In this document: positions 25,940 to 37,397 of the stretch, one piece after another
Numbering within the stretch: the first letter of the stretch is position 1
Layout: each line of letters begins with the position of its first letter
NCBI RefSeq assembly: GCF_003057745.1
Contig: NZ_QBJD02000004.1
Coordinates: forward strand, 124,001 to 188,000
Direction of reading: 5' to 3'
Source: Enterobacter sp. RIT418
GTDB taxonomy: Bacteria; Pseudomonadota; Gammaproteobacteria; Enterobacterales; Enterobacteriaceae
Length of the DNA: 64,000 nt
Position numbers and translations under genes: made by a program
Notes under the pieces: generated by a model
Databases searched by the model: none
Seen by the model: only the letters and a program-made list of their open reading frames with translations
What the model was told of the DNA's origin: nothing

Positions 25940-26449
25940 TTACTTCTTGATGCGGATAACCGGGGTTTCACCCACGGTCACGCTGCCGGACAGTTTGATC
26001 AGCTCTTTGATTTCGTCCATGTTGGAGATAACAACCGGAGTCAGGGTAGACTTCGCTTTTTCTTCCAGCAGTGGCAGATCGAATTCAATCACCGGGTCGC
26101 CAACTTTTACACGCTGGCCTTCTTCGGCGATACGCTTGAAGCCTTCGCCTTTCAGCTCAACGGTATCGATACCGAAGTGAACGAACAGCTCGATACCGCT
26201 ATCAGATTCGATAGAGAACGCATGGTTGGTTTCAAAAATTTTACCGATGGTGCCGTCAACTGGAGCAACCATTTTGTTGCCAGTTGGTTTGATAGCAATG
26301 CCATCACCAACGATTTTCTCAGCAAACACTACATCCGGCACGTCTTCGATGTTGACGATCTCGCCGGAGAGCGGAGCAACAATCTCAATAGTTCCGGAGT
26401 CTTTCTTGTCATCAGAAACCAGAGATTTCAGTTTATCGAACAAACCCAT
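25940..26449 (-). CDS. crr: PTS glucose-specific EIIA component (Crr)
   Basis: EIIA-Glc accepts phosphate from HPr and passes it to EIIBC-Glc. Unphosphorylated it blocks non-PTS permeases, and phosphorylated it stimulates adenylate cyclase. The 169-aa length matches E. coli. The phosphorylated histidine is in [13 protein letters not shown] (about residue 91), with the second active-site His in [11 protein letters not shown] context nearby. It is the last gene of ptsHI-crr, 40 bp after ptsI. Codon use is strongly biased, as for highly expressed genes. Confidence 0.97.
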   Translation of the reverse strand: MGLFDKLKSLVSDDKKDSGTIEIVAPLSGEIVNIEDVPDVVFAEKIVGDGIAIKPTGNKMVAPVDGTIGKIFETNHAFSIESDSGIELFVHFGIDTVELKGEGFKRIAEEGQRVKVGDPVIEFDLPLLEEKAKSTLTPVVISNMDEIKELIKLSGSVTVGETPVIRIKK

Positions 26450-26489
26450 GATCTTCTCCTAAGCAGTAAATTGGGCCGCATCTCGTGGA

Positions 26490-28217
26490 TTAGCAGATTG
26501 TTTTTTCTTCAATGAACTTGTTAACCAGCGTCATTAACTCGTCCGTTGTCGGTTGAGCAAGAGCCTGCTCTGCTAATACCTTCGCATCTTCGAAGTTCGT
26601 GTTACGGATAATCTTCTTAATGCGAGGGATGGAAATGGCGCTCATAGAGAATTCGTCCAGACCCATACCCAGCAACAGAAGTGTAGCACGTTCGTCGCCT
26701 GCAAGCTCACCGCACATGCCAGTCCATTTACCTTCTGCATGAGAAGCATCAATAACTTGCTTGATCAAGTTCAGTACGGACGGTGACATTGGCTGGTAGA
26801 GATGTGAAATCATATCATTACCACGGTCAACTGCCAGGGTGTACTGCGTTAAATCATTGGTGCCGATACTAAAGAAATCAACTTCTTTGGCTAAGTGACG
26901 CGCAATTGTCGCCGCCGCAGGGGTTTCCACCATCACGCCGATCTCGATTGACTCGTCAAACGCTTTCCCTTCGTCGCGCAGTTCCTGTTTGTAGATTTCG
27001 ATCTCTTTCTTCAGTGCACGCACTTCTTCAACAGAGATGATCATCGGGAACATGATGCGCAGTTTACCGAAAGCAGACGCGCGCAGGATAGCGCGTACCT
27101 GGTCGCGCAGGATCTCTTTACGATCCATCGCGATACGCACCGCACGCCAGCCCAGGAACGGGTTCTCTTCTTTCGGGAAGTTCATGTACGGCAGCTCTTT
27201 GTCGCCACCGATGTCCATGGTACGGACGATGACCGCCTGAGAGCCGCAGGCTTCAGCAACGGCTTTGTACGCAGCAAACTGTTCTTCTTCAGTTGGCAGC
27301 GCGTCGCGGTCCATGAACAGGAATTCAGTACGATACAGACCTACACCTTCCGCGCCGTTGCGCTCAGCGCCTTCAACGTCACGAACGGTACCGATGTTTG
27401 CGCACACTTCAACCTGGTGACCGTCCAGCGTGATGGCCGGCAGGTCTTTCAGCTTAGCGAGTTCTGCTTTTTCAGAAGCAACCTGCTCCTGAACGGCGCG
27501 CAGCTGATCGATCTCTTCGTTAGTTGGGTTGACGTAAACCACGTTGTTTACGGCATCCAGAATCAGATAATCGTCGTTTTTCACCTGAGAGGTGACGCTA
27601 CCGGTACCCACGATGGCTGGCAGTTCCAGAGAACGCGCCATGATTGAGGTGTGGGAAGTACGGCCACCCGCGTCAGTGATGAAACCCAGCACCTTGTTGA
27701 GGTTCAGCTGTGCGGTTTCAGACGGGGTCAGGTCAGCAGCAACCAGGATAACTTCGTCCTGAATGGCGCTCAGGTCAATAATGGCCAGACCCAGGATGTT
27801 GCGCAGCAGGCGCTTACCGATGTCGCGTACGTCCGCCGCACGTTCCTTCAGGTATTCATCATCCAGTTCTTCCAGGGCAGTTGCCTGACCTTCGATAACT
27901 TCATGCGCAGCCGCGTCGGCCGTCATGCCTTTATCTTTAATCAGGGCTATGATTTCCTGCTCCAGCTCCTCATCTTCGAGCAACATGATGTGCCCTTCGA
28001 AGATGGCTTCTTTTTCTTCACCGAAAGTTTCGCCAGCTTTAGTTTTGATCGCTTCCAGTTGCGCAGATGCCTTGGCACGACCGCTCAGAAAACGTTCAAC
28101 TTCCTGATCAACCTTGTCGGCAGAAATTTTTTTCCGGTCAATGACGATTTCGTCTTCCTTCAGCAGAAGTGCTTTGCCGAAAGCGATACCCGGGGATGCT
28201 AAAATGCCTGAAATCAT
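26490..28217 (-). CDS. ptsI: PTS enzyme I (PtsI)
   Basis: Enzyme I takes phosphate from phosphoenolpyruvate and gives it to HPr. The 575-aa product has the phosphohistidine motif [21 protein letters not shown] (His about 189) and the C-terminal PEP-binding signature with [16 protein letters not shown] and the active-site cysteine in GMCGELAGD. Length equals E. coli PtsI. It lies 44 bp downstream of ptsH. Confidence 0.97.
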   Translation of the reverse strand: MISGILASPGIAFGKALLLKEDEIVIDRKKISADKVDQEVERFLSGRAKASAQLEAIKTKAGETFGEEKEAIFEGHIMLLEDEELEQEIIALIKDKGMTADAAAHEVIEGQATALEELDDEYLKERAADVRDIGKRLLRNILGLAIIDLSAIQDEVILVAADLTPSETAQLNLNKVLGFITDAGGRTSHTSIMARSLELPAIVGTGSVTSQVKNDDYLILDAVNNVVYVNPTNEEIDQLRAVQEQVASEKAELAKLKDLPAITLDGHQVEVCANIGTVRDVEGAERNGAEGVGLYRTEFLFMDRDALPTEEEQFAAYKAVAEACGSQAVIVRTMDIGGDKELPYMNFPKEENPFLGWRAVRIAMDRKEILRDQVRAILRASAFGKLRIMFPMIISVEEVRALKKEIEIYKQELRDEGKAFDESIEIGVMVETPAAATIARHLAKEVDFFSIGTNDLTQYTLAVDRGNDMISHLYQPMSPSVLNLIKQVIDASHAEGKWTGMCGELAGDERATLLLLGMGLDEFSMSAISIPRIKKIIRNTNFEDAKVLAEQALAQPTTDELMTLVNKFIEEKTIC

Positions 28218-28261
28218 AACCCTACCTTACTTGTGACTGATATTGAAAAGAACCCGGATAC

Positions 28262-28519
28262 TTACTCGAGCTCAGCCATCAGTTTTACCAGATGCTCAAC
28301 TGCTTTCTGCTCGTCTTCACCTTCTGCAGAGATGGTAACAACGGTACCCTGAGTCAGACCCAGAGTTTGCAGTTTGAACAGGCTTTTCGCGCTCGCGCTT
28401 TTGCCGTTGGAAGTCACAGTGATTTCAGAAGTGAAGCCTTTCGCTTCTTTAACAAACTGAGCAGCAGGGCGGGTGTGCAGACCGTTCGGAGCGGTAATGG
28501 TAACTTCTTGCTGGAACAT
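28262..28519 (-). CDS. ptsH: PTS phosphocarrier protein HPr (PtsH)
   Basis: HPr carries phosphate from enzyme I to the sugar-specific EIIA domains. The 85-aa product has the active histidine His15 in [11 protein letters not shown] and the Ser46 region [13 protein letters not shown]. It is the first gene of ptsHI-crr. Its sequence appears essentially identical to the E. coli protein. Confidence 0.97.
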
Positions 28520-28786
28520 TGTATTTCCCCAACTTATAGGTTTAGTGTTGTGGAACTAAAGTCTAGCCTGGCGACTGAACTTTAGCCTGTATTGTTAGCG
28601 CTGACGTTTCGATCGTCATTAAACATTATGCAGCGAAAGCAAGACTTGAACCAAATCATAAAATCGATTCAGCATGGCTATTTCGTGATCTGATTAATTT
28701 CGCGCTTCAAAATAATTGCTGGTTTAAATACCAGACCCAACGGGGTGAATCAATGCCAGGTGGAGTAAAACTTTGAAGCAGGCCAC
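28520..28786 (-). promoter_or_regulatory. ptsH promoter region
   Basis: This AT-rich stretch upstream of ptsH holds no gene. In E. coli the same interval carries several CRP-, Mlc- and Cra-influenced promoters. On the minus strand a TCACG half-site preceded by weak symmetry (around 28690) could be a CRP site, but I cannot place it confidently. Together with the following cysK terminator it makes up the whole gap. Confidence 0.5.
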
Positions 28787-28814
28787 AAAAAAGCACCTGA
28801 AAAGGTGCTTTTTT
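28787..28814 (-). terminator. cysK terminator
   Basis: AAAAAAGCACCT pairs with AGGTGCTTTTTT around a four-base loop, 22 bp after the cysK stop on the minus strand. Confidence 0.88.
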
Positions 28815-28836
28815 ACGCGTTTTTAACATGCTGGCA

Positions 28837-29808
28837 TCACTGTTGCAGTTCTTTCTCAGTGAAGAGATCGGCAAACAGCGCAGTGCTTAAGTAACGCTCA
28901 CCTGAGGACGGTAGGATAACCACAATATTCTTATTGGTAAAGGTCTCTTCTTCCTGCAGTTTAAGCGCCGCAGCAACGGCGGCACCGGAGGAAATGCCCG
29001 CCAAAATACCCTCTTCGTCCATCAGACGACGCGCGGTGGAAATTGCTTCTTCGTTGGTAATGGCCACGACCTTGTCGATCAGCTTCAGATCCAGGTTACC
29101 CGGGATGAAGCCTGCGCCGATGCCCTGAATTTTGTGCGGGCCAGGCTTAAGCTCTTCGCCTGCCAGCGCCTGAGCAATGACAGGGGAATCGGTCGGCTCA
29201 ACGGCAACGGTGATCAGGTCTTTTTTACCTTTTGTGCCTTTAATGTAGCGGCTCACGCCGGTCAGCGTACCGCCGGTACCCACGCCGGAGATGAACACGT
29301 CAACCTGTCCGTCGGTATCTTCCCAGATCTCAGGACCAGTGGTTTTTTCGTGAATTTCCGGGTTGGCCGGGTTGCTAAATTGCTGAAGGAGCAGGTATTT
29401 CGCCGGATCGCTGGCGACAATTTCCTCTGCTTTCTGGATCGCACCCTTCATGCCCTTCGCACCTTCGGTCAGCACCAGGTTCGCACCCAGCGCCTTGAGC
29501 AGCTTACGGCGTTCGATGCTCATGGTTTCAGGCATGGTCAGCGTCAATTTATAGCCACGTGCGGCGGCCACATAGGCCAGTGCGATACCGGTGTTACCGC
29601 TGGTAGGTTCAACCAGCTCAACGCCCGGCTTCAGAACGCCGCGTTTTTCAGCATCCCAAATCATATTTGCACCGATGCGGCATTTCACGCTGAAGCTAGG
29701 GTTACGGGATTCGACCTTCGCCAGAATGCGTCCATTACCGATACGGTTCAGTCGAACCAGGGGCGTATGACCGATAGTCAGCGAGTTGTCTTCATAAATC
29801 TTACTCAT
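28837..29808 (-). CDS. cysK: Cysteine synthase A (CysK)
   Basis: CysK is the main O-acetylserine sulfhydrylase and binds CysE in the cysteine synthase complex. The PLP lysine is Lys42 in [12 protein letters not shown]. The substrate loop is [13 protein letters not shown] and the PLP-phosphate loop is [17 protein letters not shown]. The 323-aa length equals E. coli CysK. It lies downstream of cysZ on the same strand with a 163-bp gap that probably holds its own CysB-dependent promoter; I could not define the site. Confidence 0.96.
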   Translation of the reverse strand: MSKIYEDNSLTIGHTPLVRLNRIGNGRILAKVESRNPSFSVKCRIGANMIWDAEKRGVLKPGVELVEPTSGNTGIALAYVAAARGYKLTLTMPETMSIERRKLLKALGANLVLTEGAKGMKGAIQKAEEIVASDPAKYLLLQQFSNPANPEIHEKTTGPEIWEDTDGQVDVFISGVGTGGTLTGVSRYIKGTKGKKDLITVAVEPTDSPVIAQALAGEELKPGPHKIQGIGAGFIPGNLDLKLIDKVVAITNEEAISTARRLMDEEGILAGISSGAAVAAALKLQEEETFTNKNIVVILPSSGERYLSTALFADLFTEKELQQ

Positions 29809-29971
29809 GGCCTGTCCTTAACTGTATGAAATTGGGATACCGCCCCAGCATACCTGCTAAGCAGGGAGGGGGAAGTAAGGAATTCGCATATCTATATACT
29901 GCAAGGAAATAATGGGGATCAGTATGGAATAAGGGAGAGCATAAGCTACTCCCTCTTTACACATTTTTGCA

Positions 29972-30733
29972 TTATTTCCATAACGCGTGCTTAGCACGGT
30001 AGCAGTCGACCCACATTGCCGTCGCGCCGCAGACGGCCACCGGCATGATGAATAAATTAAGGAAAGGGATCATCGTGAACAGGCTGGTCAGCGCACCGAA
30101 CTGCATATTGGCCATCTTCTGCGTACGAAGCGCCGTGCGCATCTCTTTAAACGGCACCTTATGGTTGTCGAAAGGGTAGTCGCAATACTGAATCGCCAGC
30201 ATCCAGGCGCTGAACAGGAACCACAGCACCGGCGCTACCGTTTGTCCAATACCGGGGATAAAGTAGAGCACCAGCAGCACAATCGCGCGCGGCAAATACC
30301 AGGCAAACTTCTGCCATTCGCGCTTCATAATGCGAGGGAGATCTTTCATTATGCCCAGCACACCGGTATCGGGAGGCGTCGCCCCGGTAAGGCGCGCCTC
30401 CAGCTGCTCCGCCAGTAGCCCGTTAAACGGTGCGGCGATCCAGTTGGCGATCGTCGAGAAGAAATAGCCAAAGACCAGCAGCAAAGAAATGACCGCAATC
30501 GGCCACAGCAGGTAGCTTAGCCACTGCAGCCAGTCAGGCACGTGGCTCATTAAGGAAGGAACCCAGCTTTCCAGCCTGGTGAAGAGCCACCAGAAGGCGC
30601 CGCCCATCAGGAGAATATTGATGAGCAGAGGCAGAATGACAAAGCGACGGATGCCCGGCAGGGAAACAAGCTTCCAGCCCTGAGAAAAATACCAGACGCC
30701 GCTGCGCGGGGCCGATGAAGAGGATGAAACCAT
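29972..30733 (-). CDS. cysZ: Sulfate transporter CysZ
   Basis: CysZ is an inner-membrane sulfate channel that feeds cysteine synthesis. The frame is open 9 codons further upstream, but [16 protein letters not shown] at 30733 gives 253 aa, the E. coli length. Hydrophobic segments occur at about 30-50, 70-92, 150-180 and 205-225. It precedes cysK on the same strand and is divergent from zipA. Confidence 0.93.
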   Translation of the reverse strand: MVSSSSSAPRSGVWYFSQGWKLVSLPGIRRFVILPLLINILLMGGAFWWLFTRLESWVPSLMSHVPDWLQWLSYLLWPIAVISLLLVFGYFFSTIANWIAAPFNGLLAEQLEARLTGATPPDTGVLGIMKDLPRIMKREWQKFAWYLPRAIVLLVLYFIPGIGQTVAPVLWFLFSAWMLAIQYCDYPFDNHKVPFKEMRTALRTQKMANMQFGALTSLFTMIPFLNLFIMPVAVCGATAMWVDCYRAKHALWK

Positions 30734-30963
30734 AACCAGGCTGTACTCCTTTTTACACAACCAGTGGATTTGCTCGCCTATATTATCCAGTTGCGGGCGA
30801 ATGACCAGTTAGGAAATGTTCGAAAAAACAGCAAAAAGCACGATTTCGTTCATCTTTATGCTGTGAATGCTCTGCACGCACTTGCACTTGACGTCAACGG
30901 CAAATACTCTTAGTGAGTAAATGTTTGCCGTGGTGGCAAGGTGTTAGAACAACAGAGAATATA

Positions 30964-31968
30964 ATGATGCAGGATTTGCGTCTGATATTAATCATTGTTG
31001 GCGCGATCGCCATAATCGCTTTACTGGTACATGGTTTCTGGACCAGCCGTAAAGAGCGCTCTTCTATGTTTCGCGATCGCCCACTGAAGCGCATGAAGTC
31101 CAGTCGAGACGACGATGACGGCGAAGACGACATCGAAGGGTACGACGACGAAGGCGTGGGTGAAGTTCGTGTTCATCGGGTCAATACTGCGCCCGTCGCA
31201 GGCCATGGGGAGCATGAAGCCCCCCGTCCTCCGCAGCACCAGTATCAGCCGCCGTATGCTTCCGCCCAGCCGCGCCAGCCAGCGCCTCAGCCAGTGGAAG
31301 AACCGGTGCGCCAGCCGCCTCAGCAGCCTGTGCATCAGCAGCCTGCTGCGCCACAGCCCGTTCAACAGCCTGTTCAACAGCCTGTTCAGCAGCCGGCACA
31401 CCAGCCTGTGCAGCAGCCAGAACAGACAGTAAATCAGCCGCAGCCACAGCCCGTTCAGGCACAGCCTGCGCCTGAGCCTGCTCCAGCCCCGCGCGTTGAG
31501 CCAGAGCCCGTTGCTGAGCCAGAGCCGGTAGTCGAAAAACCGCAGCGCAAAGAAGCGGTGATTATCATGAACGTGGCCGCGCATCATGGCACGCATCTGA
31601 ACGGCGACGTGCTGCTTAACAGTATCCAGCAGGCCGGCTTTAAGTTTGGCGATATGAACATTTTCCATCGCCATCTTAGCCCGGACGGAAGTGGTCCGGC
31701 GCTGTTCAGCCTGGCGAACATGGTTAACCCTGGCACGTTCGACCCTGAAATGACCGGTGATTTCGTGACGCCGGGCGTGACAATCTTTATGCAGGTGCCG
31801 TCCTACGGTGATGAGCTGCAGAACTTCAAGCTGATGCTGCAGTCTGCTCAGCACATTGCTGACGAAGTGGGCGGCGTGGTGCTCGACGATCAGCGTCGAA
31901 TGATGACGCCGCAAAAGCTGCGTGAGTATCAGGACCGCATCCGCGAAGTTAAGGAAGCTAACGCGTAA
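30964..31968 (+). CDS. zipA: Cell division protein ZipA
   Basis: ZipA anchors FtsZ filaments to the inner membrane. An upstream-open frame exists from 30913, but the ATG at 30964 gives the conserved start [20 protein letters not shown], whose hydrophobic stretch is the type Ib membrane anchor. The 334-aa protein continues with a charged segment (about 25-65). A long Pro/Gln-rich linker follows (about 75-195), containing tandem QPVQ units. The FtsZ-binding domain (about 195-334) has [23 protein letters not shown] and [16 protein letters not shown]. The linker is the only part that differs much from E. coli. Confidence 0.95.
   Translation: MMQDLRLILIIVGAIAIIALLVHGFWTSRKERSSMFRDRPLKRMKSSRDDDDGEDDIEGYDDEGVGEVRVHRVNTAPVAGHGEHEAPRPPQHQYQPPYASAQPRQPAPQPVEEPVRQPPQQPVHQQPAAPQPVQQPVQQPVQQPAHQPVQQPEQTVNQPQPQPVQAQPAPEPAPAPRVEPEPVAEPEPVVEKPQRKEAVIIMNVAAHHGTHLNGDVLLNSIQQAGFKFGDMNIFHRHLSPDGSGPALFSLANMVNPGTFDPEMTGDFVTPGVTIFMQVPSYGDELQNFKLMLQSAQHIADEVGGVVLDDQRRMMTPQKLREYQDRIREVKEANA
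31350..31412 (+). repeat. Tandem CAGCCTGTTCAACAG-type repeat within the zipA linker
   Basis: Near-identical 12-15-base units encode repeated QPVQ within the Pro/Gln-rich ZipA linker. Such units expand and contract by replication slippage and explain linker length variation between enterics. Confidence 0.7.
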
Positions 31969-31995
31969 TCGTCGCGTGACTTTCAACTCCTCCTC

Positions 31996-32020
31996 AACCC
32001 CCGCCTGTCGGGGGTTTTTT
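31996..32020 (+). terminator. zipA terminator
   Basis: AACCCCC pairs with GGGGGTT around GCCTGTC and is followed by a T-run. It lies between zipA and ligA, so most ligA transcription probably starts after it or reads through. Confidence 0.82.
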
Positions 32021-32028
32021 CTCATTGA

Positions 32029-34053
<2,025 letters not shown>

Positions 34054-34054
34054 C

Positions 34055-34270
34055 GTGGAAAAAGAACAGCTTGTTGCAATTGCCAACACGGAAATGCCCT
34101 TCGGTAAGTACAAAGGCCGCAGGCTGATCGATCTGCCGGAGGAGTATCTGCTGTGGTTCGCCCGAAAGGATGAATTTCCCGCCGGGCGGCTTGGCGAGCT
34201 GATGGCAATTACGCTATTGATCAAAACAGAAGGGCTGACCCAGCTGGTTCAGCCCCTGAAACGCCCTTAG
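34055..34270 (+). CDS. ypeB: DUF3820 protein YpeB, GTG start
   Basis: A 71-aa frame starting with GTG directly after the ligA stop encodes (M)EKEQLVAIANTEMPFGKYK and matches E. coli YpeB. The DUF3820 core MPFGKYKGRRLIDLPEEYLL is present. An upstream ATG in the same frame (33956) would lie deep inside ligA and is unlikely. The GGGGG in the ligA 3' end serves as ribosome-binding site, so expression is coupled to ligA. Function is unknown. The stop overlaps the convergent yfeH stop by 4 bp. Confidence 0.85.
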   Translation: MEKEQLVAIANTEMPFGKYKGRRLIDLPEEYLLWFARKDEFPAGRLGELMAITLLIKTEGLTQLVQPLKRP

Positions 34271-35262
34271 ACTTTTGCGGCGCGGGTCTCTTCCTGCGCC
34301 CGCTTTTCCGTCTGCGCTTTGTAGCGACGCGCCAGCACGGCGCACACCATTAGCTGGATCTGATGGAAAATCATCAGCGGCAGCACCATCATGCCTATCA
34401 CCGACGTCGGGAACAGAATGTTGGCCATCGGGATGCCGTTCGCCAGGCTTTTCTTCGACCCGCAGAACACAATCGTAATTTCGTCGGCTTTGTTAAAGCC
34501 GCATTTGCGCGCCACAAACACGTTAACGGCAATCACGATCGCCAGCAGGACAATGCTGACCACCACGATGAACAGCAGCGAGCCTGCGCCTACCTTATGC
34601 CATATGCCGTTGACCACCGCCTCGCTGAATGCGGAATAAACGACCAGCAGAATCGACGTCTGGTCGGTTTTCGAGATCCATTTCTTGTGTTTAGCCACAA
34701 ACGCGCCGGTCCACGGACGCGAGAGATGCCCCAGCACAAACGGCAGCAGCAGCTGCAGACAGATTTTCCCCACCTGTTCCAGGCTGCCTTCCGCGCCGTG
34801 CATATTCATCAGCATCCCGACCAGCAGCGGTGAGACGAATATCCCGAGCAGGCTGGACGCCGAGGCAGAGCAGACGGCCGCCGCGACGTTTCCTCCCGCC
34901 AGCGACGTGAATGCAATCGCAGACTGCACGGTCGCGGGCAAAATGCACAGATACAGGAAACCATCATAAAGCGTCCGATCGACGTTGACCGGTGCCCACC
35001 AGGCGAACAGCACGCCGAGCGTTGGGAAAAGAATGAATGTACTGCACATCACCCACAGGTGAAGCCGCCAGTGGCTACCGCCCGCAATGATGGCCTCTCG
35101 CGAGAGCTTTGCGCCATGCATAAAGAACAGCAGCGCGATAGCCGCCGTGGTCAGCCCCTCAAAAAACGGTACAAAACCGCCCTGGGCTGGGAAGAAAGAG
35201 GCCAGCAGAACGGTGACGATGAGCGTGAGCGTAAAAGGATCAAGGATGCGAAAGAGTTTCAT
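34267..35262 (-). CDS. yfeH: Bile acid:sodium symporter-family protein YfeH
   Basis: The 331-aa inner-membrane protein belongs to the SBF-like family (DUF4137), with about nine or ten membrane segments. Family features include FFPAQGGFVPFFEGLT and FCGSKKSLANGIPMANILFP near the C-terminal crossing helices. E. coli YfeH is 332 aa. The transported compound is unknown. It is divergent from the LysR-type gene yfeR, the usual arrangement for a regulator and its target. Confidence 0.88.
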   Translation of the reverse strand: MKLFRILDPFTLTLIVTVLLASFFPAQGGFVPFFEGLTTAAIALLFFMHGAKLSREAIIAGGSHWRLHLWVMCSTFILFPTLGVLFAWWAPVNVDRTLYDGFLYLCILPATVQSAIAFTSLAGGNVAAAVCSASASSLLGIFVSPLLVGMLMNMHGAEGSLEQVGKICLQLLLPFVLGHLSRPWTGAFVAKHKKWISKTDQTSILLVVYSAFSEAVVNGIWHKVGAGSLLFIVVVSIVLLAIVIAVNVFVARKCGFNKADEITIVFCGSKKSLANGIPMANILFPTSVIGMMVLPLMIFHQIQLMVCAVLARRYKAQTEKRAQEETRAAKV

Positions 35263-35334
35263 AATGACTCCTGAAATCAGATATCGCTATTGTGCTTTCT
35301 TACGTTTGAGAAATAAAATTGATTTATTGCATTC

Positions 35335-35344
35335 ATTCATGAAT
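35335..35344. promoter_or_regulatory. Palindrome in the yfeH-yfeR divergent promoter
   Basis: ATTCATGAAT, a perfect 10-bp palindrome, lies 8 bp before the yfeR ATG in the 89-bp divergent region. LysR-type regulators often bind such sites next to their own gene. This is a candidate only. Confidence 0.35.
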
Positions 35345-35351
35345 TAAACAG

Positions 35352-36287
35352 ATGAATTACTCGCTACGCCAGCTTCGAATTTTTGTCACCGTCGCCCATG
35401 CCCGCAGCTTTAGCCGGGCAGGGGAGATGATCGGTCTGAGCCAGTCGGCCGTCAGCCACAGCGTTAAAGAGCTGGAAAACCAGACGGGCGTGAGGCTCCT
35501 TGACCGCACCACGCGCGAAGTGGCGCTCACCGAGGCGGGCCAGCAGCTGGCTGCGCGGCTTGAAAGACTGCTTGATGAACTACATATCACCCTGCGGGAC
35601 GTGGGGCGTATTGGGCAACAGCTTTCCGGCACCGTGCGCGTGGCGGCCAGCCAGACGATTTCCGCGCACCTCATTCCACAGTGCATTGCTGAAAGCAACC
35701 ATCGTTTTCCGGAGATCGATTTCGTCCTGCACGACCGGCCGCAGCAGTGGGTACTGGAGAGTATTCGCCAGGGCGATGTGGATTTCGGTATTGTTATCGA
35801 TCCGGGACCGGTCAGCGATCTGGCGAGCGAGATCGTGCTTTCAGAGCCGTTTTTGCTGCTATGTCGTGAGGACGACCCGCTGGCGGCGCTTGCGGAGGTA
35901 CCGTGGCAGGCGCTGCAGGGAATGAATCTTGTGCTGCAGGACTATGCGTCGGGCAGCCGTCCGCTGATTGACGCCGCGCTTGCCGCGCAGAATATCAGCG
36001 CCCAGATTGTGCAGGAGATTGGCCATCCGGCGACCCTCTTTCCGATGGTGGAGGCGGGTATTGGTATCAGCGTATTGCCGGCGCTGGCGTTACCGCTGCC
36101 GCAGGGAAGTCACCTGACGGTGAAGCGTTTTACTCCCGCTATTGAGAGAAAGCTGATGCTGGTGCGACGTAAAAACCGTTCGCTATCGGGCGCGGCGCAG
36201 GCAATCTGGGACGTGGTGCGTATCCAGGCTCAGAGGCTTACCGAAGCCCGCATACGCGACCCGTTGTTTAATGCGTTTGATCGTTAG
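35352..36287 (+). CDS. yfeR: LysR-family transcriptional regulator YfeR
   Basis: The 311-aa protein has an N-terminal winged helix-turn-helix ([36 protein letters not shown]) and a C-terminal substrate-binding domain. It matches E. coli and Salmonella YfeR, in which a link to osmolarity and yfeH expression has been reported. The effector is unknown. Its divergent neighbour yfeH is the likely target. Its stop overlaps that of the convergent flxA-like gene by 4 bp. Confidence 0.88.
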   Translation: MNYSLRQLRIFVTVAHARSFSRAGEMIGLSQSAVSHSVKELENQTGVRLLDRTTREVALTEAGQQLAARLERLLDELHITLRDVGRIGQQLSGTVRVAASQTISAHLIPQCIAESNHRFPEIDFVLHDRPQQWVLESIRQGDVDFGIVIDPGPVSDLASEIVLSEPFLLLCREDDPLAALAEVPWQALQGMNLVLQDYASGSRPLIDAALAAQNISAQIVQEIGHPATLFPMVEAGIGISVLPALALPLPQGSHLTVKRFTPAIERKLMLVRRKNRSLSGAAQAIWDVVRIQAQRLTEARIRDPLFNAFDR

Positions 36288-36619
36288 ATATAGACGTCAA
36301 CCTGACGATCGTCAGAGGGCATATTCACGCCCTCAATTTTACCCTGCTTCTGATCCTGCTTTTTCTGCGCTTCCTCGGCCTGCTGGCGCTGAAGCTGCGC
36401 CAGCTGTGCCTGCAGCACTTTGAGCTGCGTCTGGATTAACTCCTGCTGTTTTTTCTTTTCATCAACGCTGATGGGGCTATTCACCAGCTCTTTTAGCTGC
36501 TGCGTGAGCTTTGTGATTTTCGCCATGATGCGGCTAATCTGCGACGGGATATCGTTGCCGCTGCTGGCGCCACTGCCGCCGGTTTGAATTTGGGTGGTTG
36601 AAGCCTGAATGGTAGTCAT
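36284..36619 (-). CDS. FlxA-like protein
   Basis: The 111-aa protein is rich in Gln, Lys and Ser. It has a low-complexity N-terminus (about 1-28) and a long coiled-coil helix (about 29-95) of the form [20 protein letters not shown]...[18 protein letters not shown]. This is the pattern of the FlxA-like family. E. coli FlxA is a FliA-dependent gene product of unknown function. No signal peptide or membrane segment is present. A sigma-28 type promoter sits directly upstream (36647-36673), linking it to flagellar late-gene expression although no flagellar gene is nearby. I leave the symbol empty because orthology to E. coli flxA is not certain. Confidence 0.75.
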   Translation of the reverse strand: MTTIQASTTQIQTGGSGASSGNDIPSQISRIMAKITKLTQQLKELVNSPISVDEKKKQQELIQTQLKVLQAQLAQLQRQQAEEAQKKQDQKQGKIEGVNMPSDDRQVDVYI

Positions 36620-36646
36620 GCGATTTCCTTTTGCCGTAAAACAGAG

Positions 36647-36673
36647 GTATCGGCAGATCGGGAATTAGCTTGA
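36647..36673 (-). promoter_or_regulatory. Sigma-28 (FliA) type promoter of the flxA-like gene
   Basis: Read on the minus strand, TCAAGCTA, an 11-base spacer and GCCGATAC match the FliA consensus TAAAGTTT-N11-GCCGATAA. The -10 part agrees at 7 of 8 positions and the -35 part at 5 of 8. The predicted start lies about 20 bases before the ATG at 36619, which has an AAGGAAA ribosome-binding site. Confidence 0.75.
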
Positions 36674-36729
36674 GTAATGAAAAGGAGTGTGGGGGAGAAG
36701 TTCGAATCACTAATTTTATTGCAGATAGC

Positions 36730-36756
36730 AAAAAAGCGCCTTTAGGGCGCTTTTTT
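36730..36756 (-). terminator. Terminator of the tRNA-Val/Lys operon
   Basis: AAAAAAGCGCC pairs with GGCGCTTTTTT around TTTAG, just after tRNA-Lys on the minus strand. Confidence 0.88.
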
Positions 36757-36760
36757 ACAT

Positions 36761-36836
36761 TGGTGGGTCGTGCAGGATTCGAACCTGCGACCAATTGATT
36801 AAAAGTCAACTGCTCTACCAACTGAGCTAACGACCC
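36761..36836 (-). tRNA. lysV: tRNA-Lys (anticodon TTT)
   Basis: The 76-nt cloverleaf starts GGGTCGTTAGCTCAGTTGGT and ends with an encoded CCA. The anticodon loop contains TTTTAA, giving anticodon TTT. It is the last gene of a four-tRNA operon, as in the E. coli valUXY-lysV operon. Confidence 0.96.
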
Positions 36837-36840
36837 GAAA

Positions 36841-36916
36841 TGGTGGGCGATGACGGGCTCGAACCGCCGACCCCCTCCGTGTAAAGGAGATGCTCTACCA
36901 ACTGAGCTAATCGCCC
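36841..36916 (-). tRNA. valY: tRNA-Val (anticodon TAC), copy 3 of the operon
   Basis: The 76-nt tRNA has acceptor arms GGGCGAT and ATCGCCC, anticodon TAC and encoded CCA. It is identical to the copy at 36947-37022. Confidence 0.95.
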
Positions 36917-36946
36917 ATTTCGGAACTGCTTTTGATAAGGTGAGAA

Positions 36947-37022
36947 TGGTGGGCGATGACGGGCTCGAACCGCCGACCCCCTCCGTGTAAAGGAGATGCT
37001 CTACCAACTGAGCTAATCGCCC
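36947..37022 (-). tRNA. valX: tRNA-Val (anticodon TAC), copy 2 of the operon
   Basis: The 76-nt sequence is the same as the copy at 36841-36916, with anticodon TAC and encoded CCA. Confidence 0.95.
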
Positions 37023-37063
37023 AATCTCAATTCTTATCTACACTGCGAGCCTACCGAAGTAGA

Positions 37064-37139
37064 TGGTGGGTGATGACGGGCTCGAACCGCCGACCCCCTC
37101 CGTGTAAAGGAGATGCTCTACCAACTGAGCTAATCACCC
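37064..37139 (-). tRNA. valU: tRNA-Val (anticodon TAC), copy 1 of the operon
   Basis: This first-transcribed copy differs from the other two only by a compensated acceptor-stem pair: GGGTGAT with ATCACCC instead of GGGCGAT with ATCGCCC. Anticodon TAC and CCA are encoded. Confidence 0.95.
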
Positions 37140-37156
37140 CCGCTGTGTGGAGTCGC

Positions 37157-37184
37157 ATTATAGGGAGAGTTGAAAATGAGTCAA
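37157..37184 (-). promoter_or_regulatory. Promoter of the tRNA-Val/Lys operon
   Basis: On the minus strand TTGACT, a 16-base spacer and TATAAT are followed by a GC-rich discriminator (GCGACTCC). That is typical of stringently controlled stable-RNA promoters. The start would be about 15 bp before the first tRNA-Val. Confidence 0.88.
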
Positions 37185-37304
37185 CGCATTTTCTAAAGTT
37201 TTTATTCGTTCGTCGTAAAATTAAACAAAACGATCGCGGAATGGGCTGTCGCGCATGATTTCTAAACAAATTTAGTAAACTCTTTCCTGATAAAGGGAAC
37301 AACA

Positions 37305-37332
37305 TTGAGGAATCGCCGCACGGTGATAGAAT
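37305..37332 (+). promoter_or_regulatory. Probable gltX promoter
   Basis: TTGAGG, a 16-base spacer and TAGAAT precede gltX by about 65 bp. Other starts in this interval are possible. Confidence 0.55.
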
Positions 37333-37397
37333 ATTGCCCATTGTTTTTTCCCCCGGATTTGCCGGTGAGCGGCATCTGTATAACGTAAGGCCATTTC

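Noticed and set aside
31250-31500. Possible CRISPR-like or satellite array
   Set aside because: The repeats are short Pro/Gln codon repeats within the zipA linker, in frame, without unique spacers.
36534-37007. A 157-codon open frame across the tRNA-Val/Lys genes on the minus strand
   Set aside because: It reads through tRNA sequence, and repeated peptides arise from the tandem tRNAs; not a protein gene.
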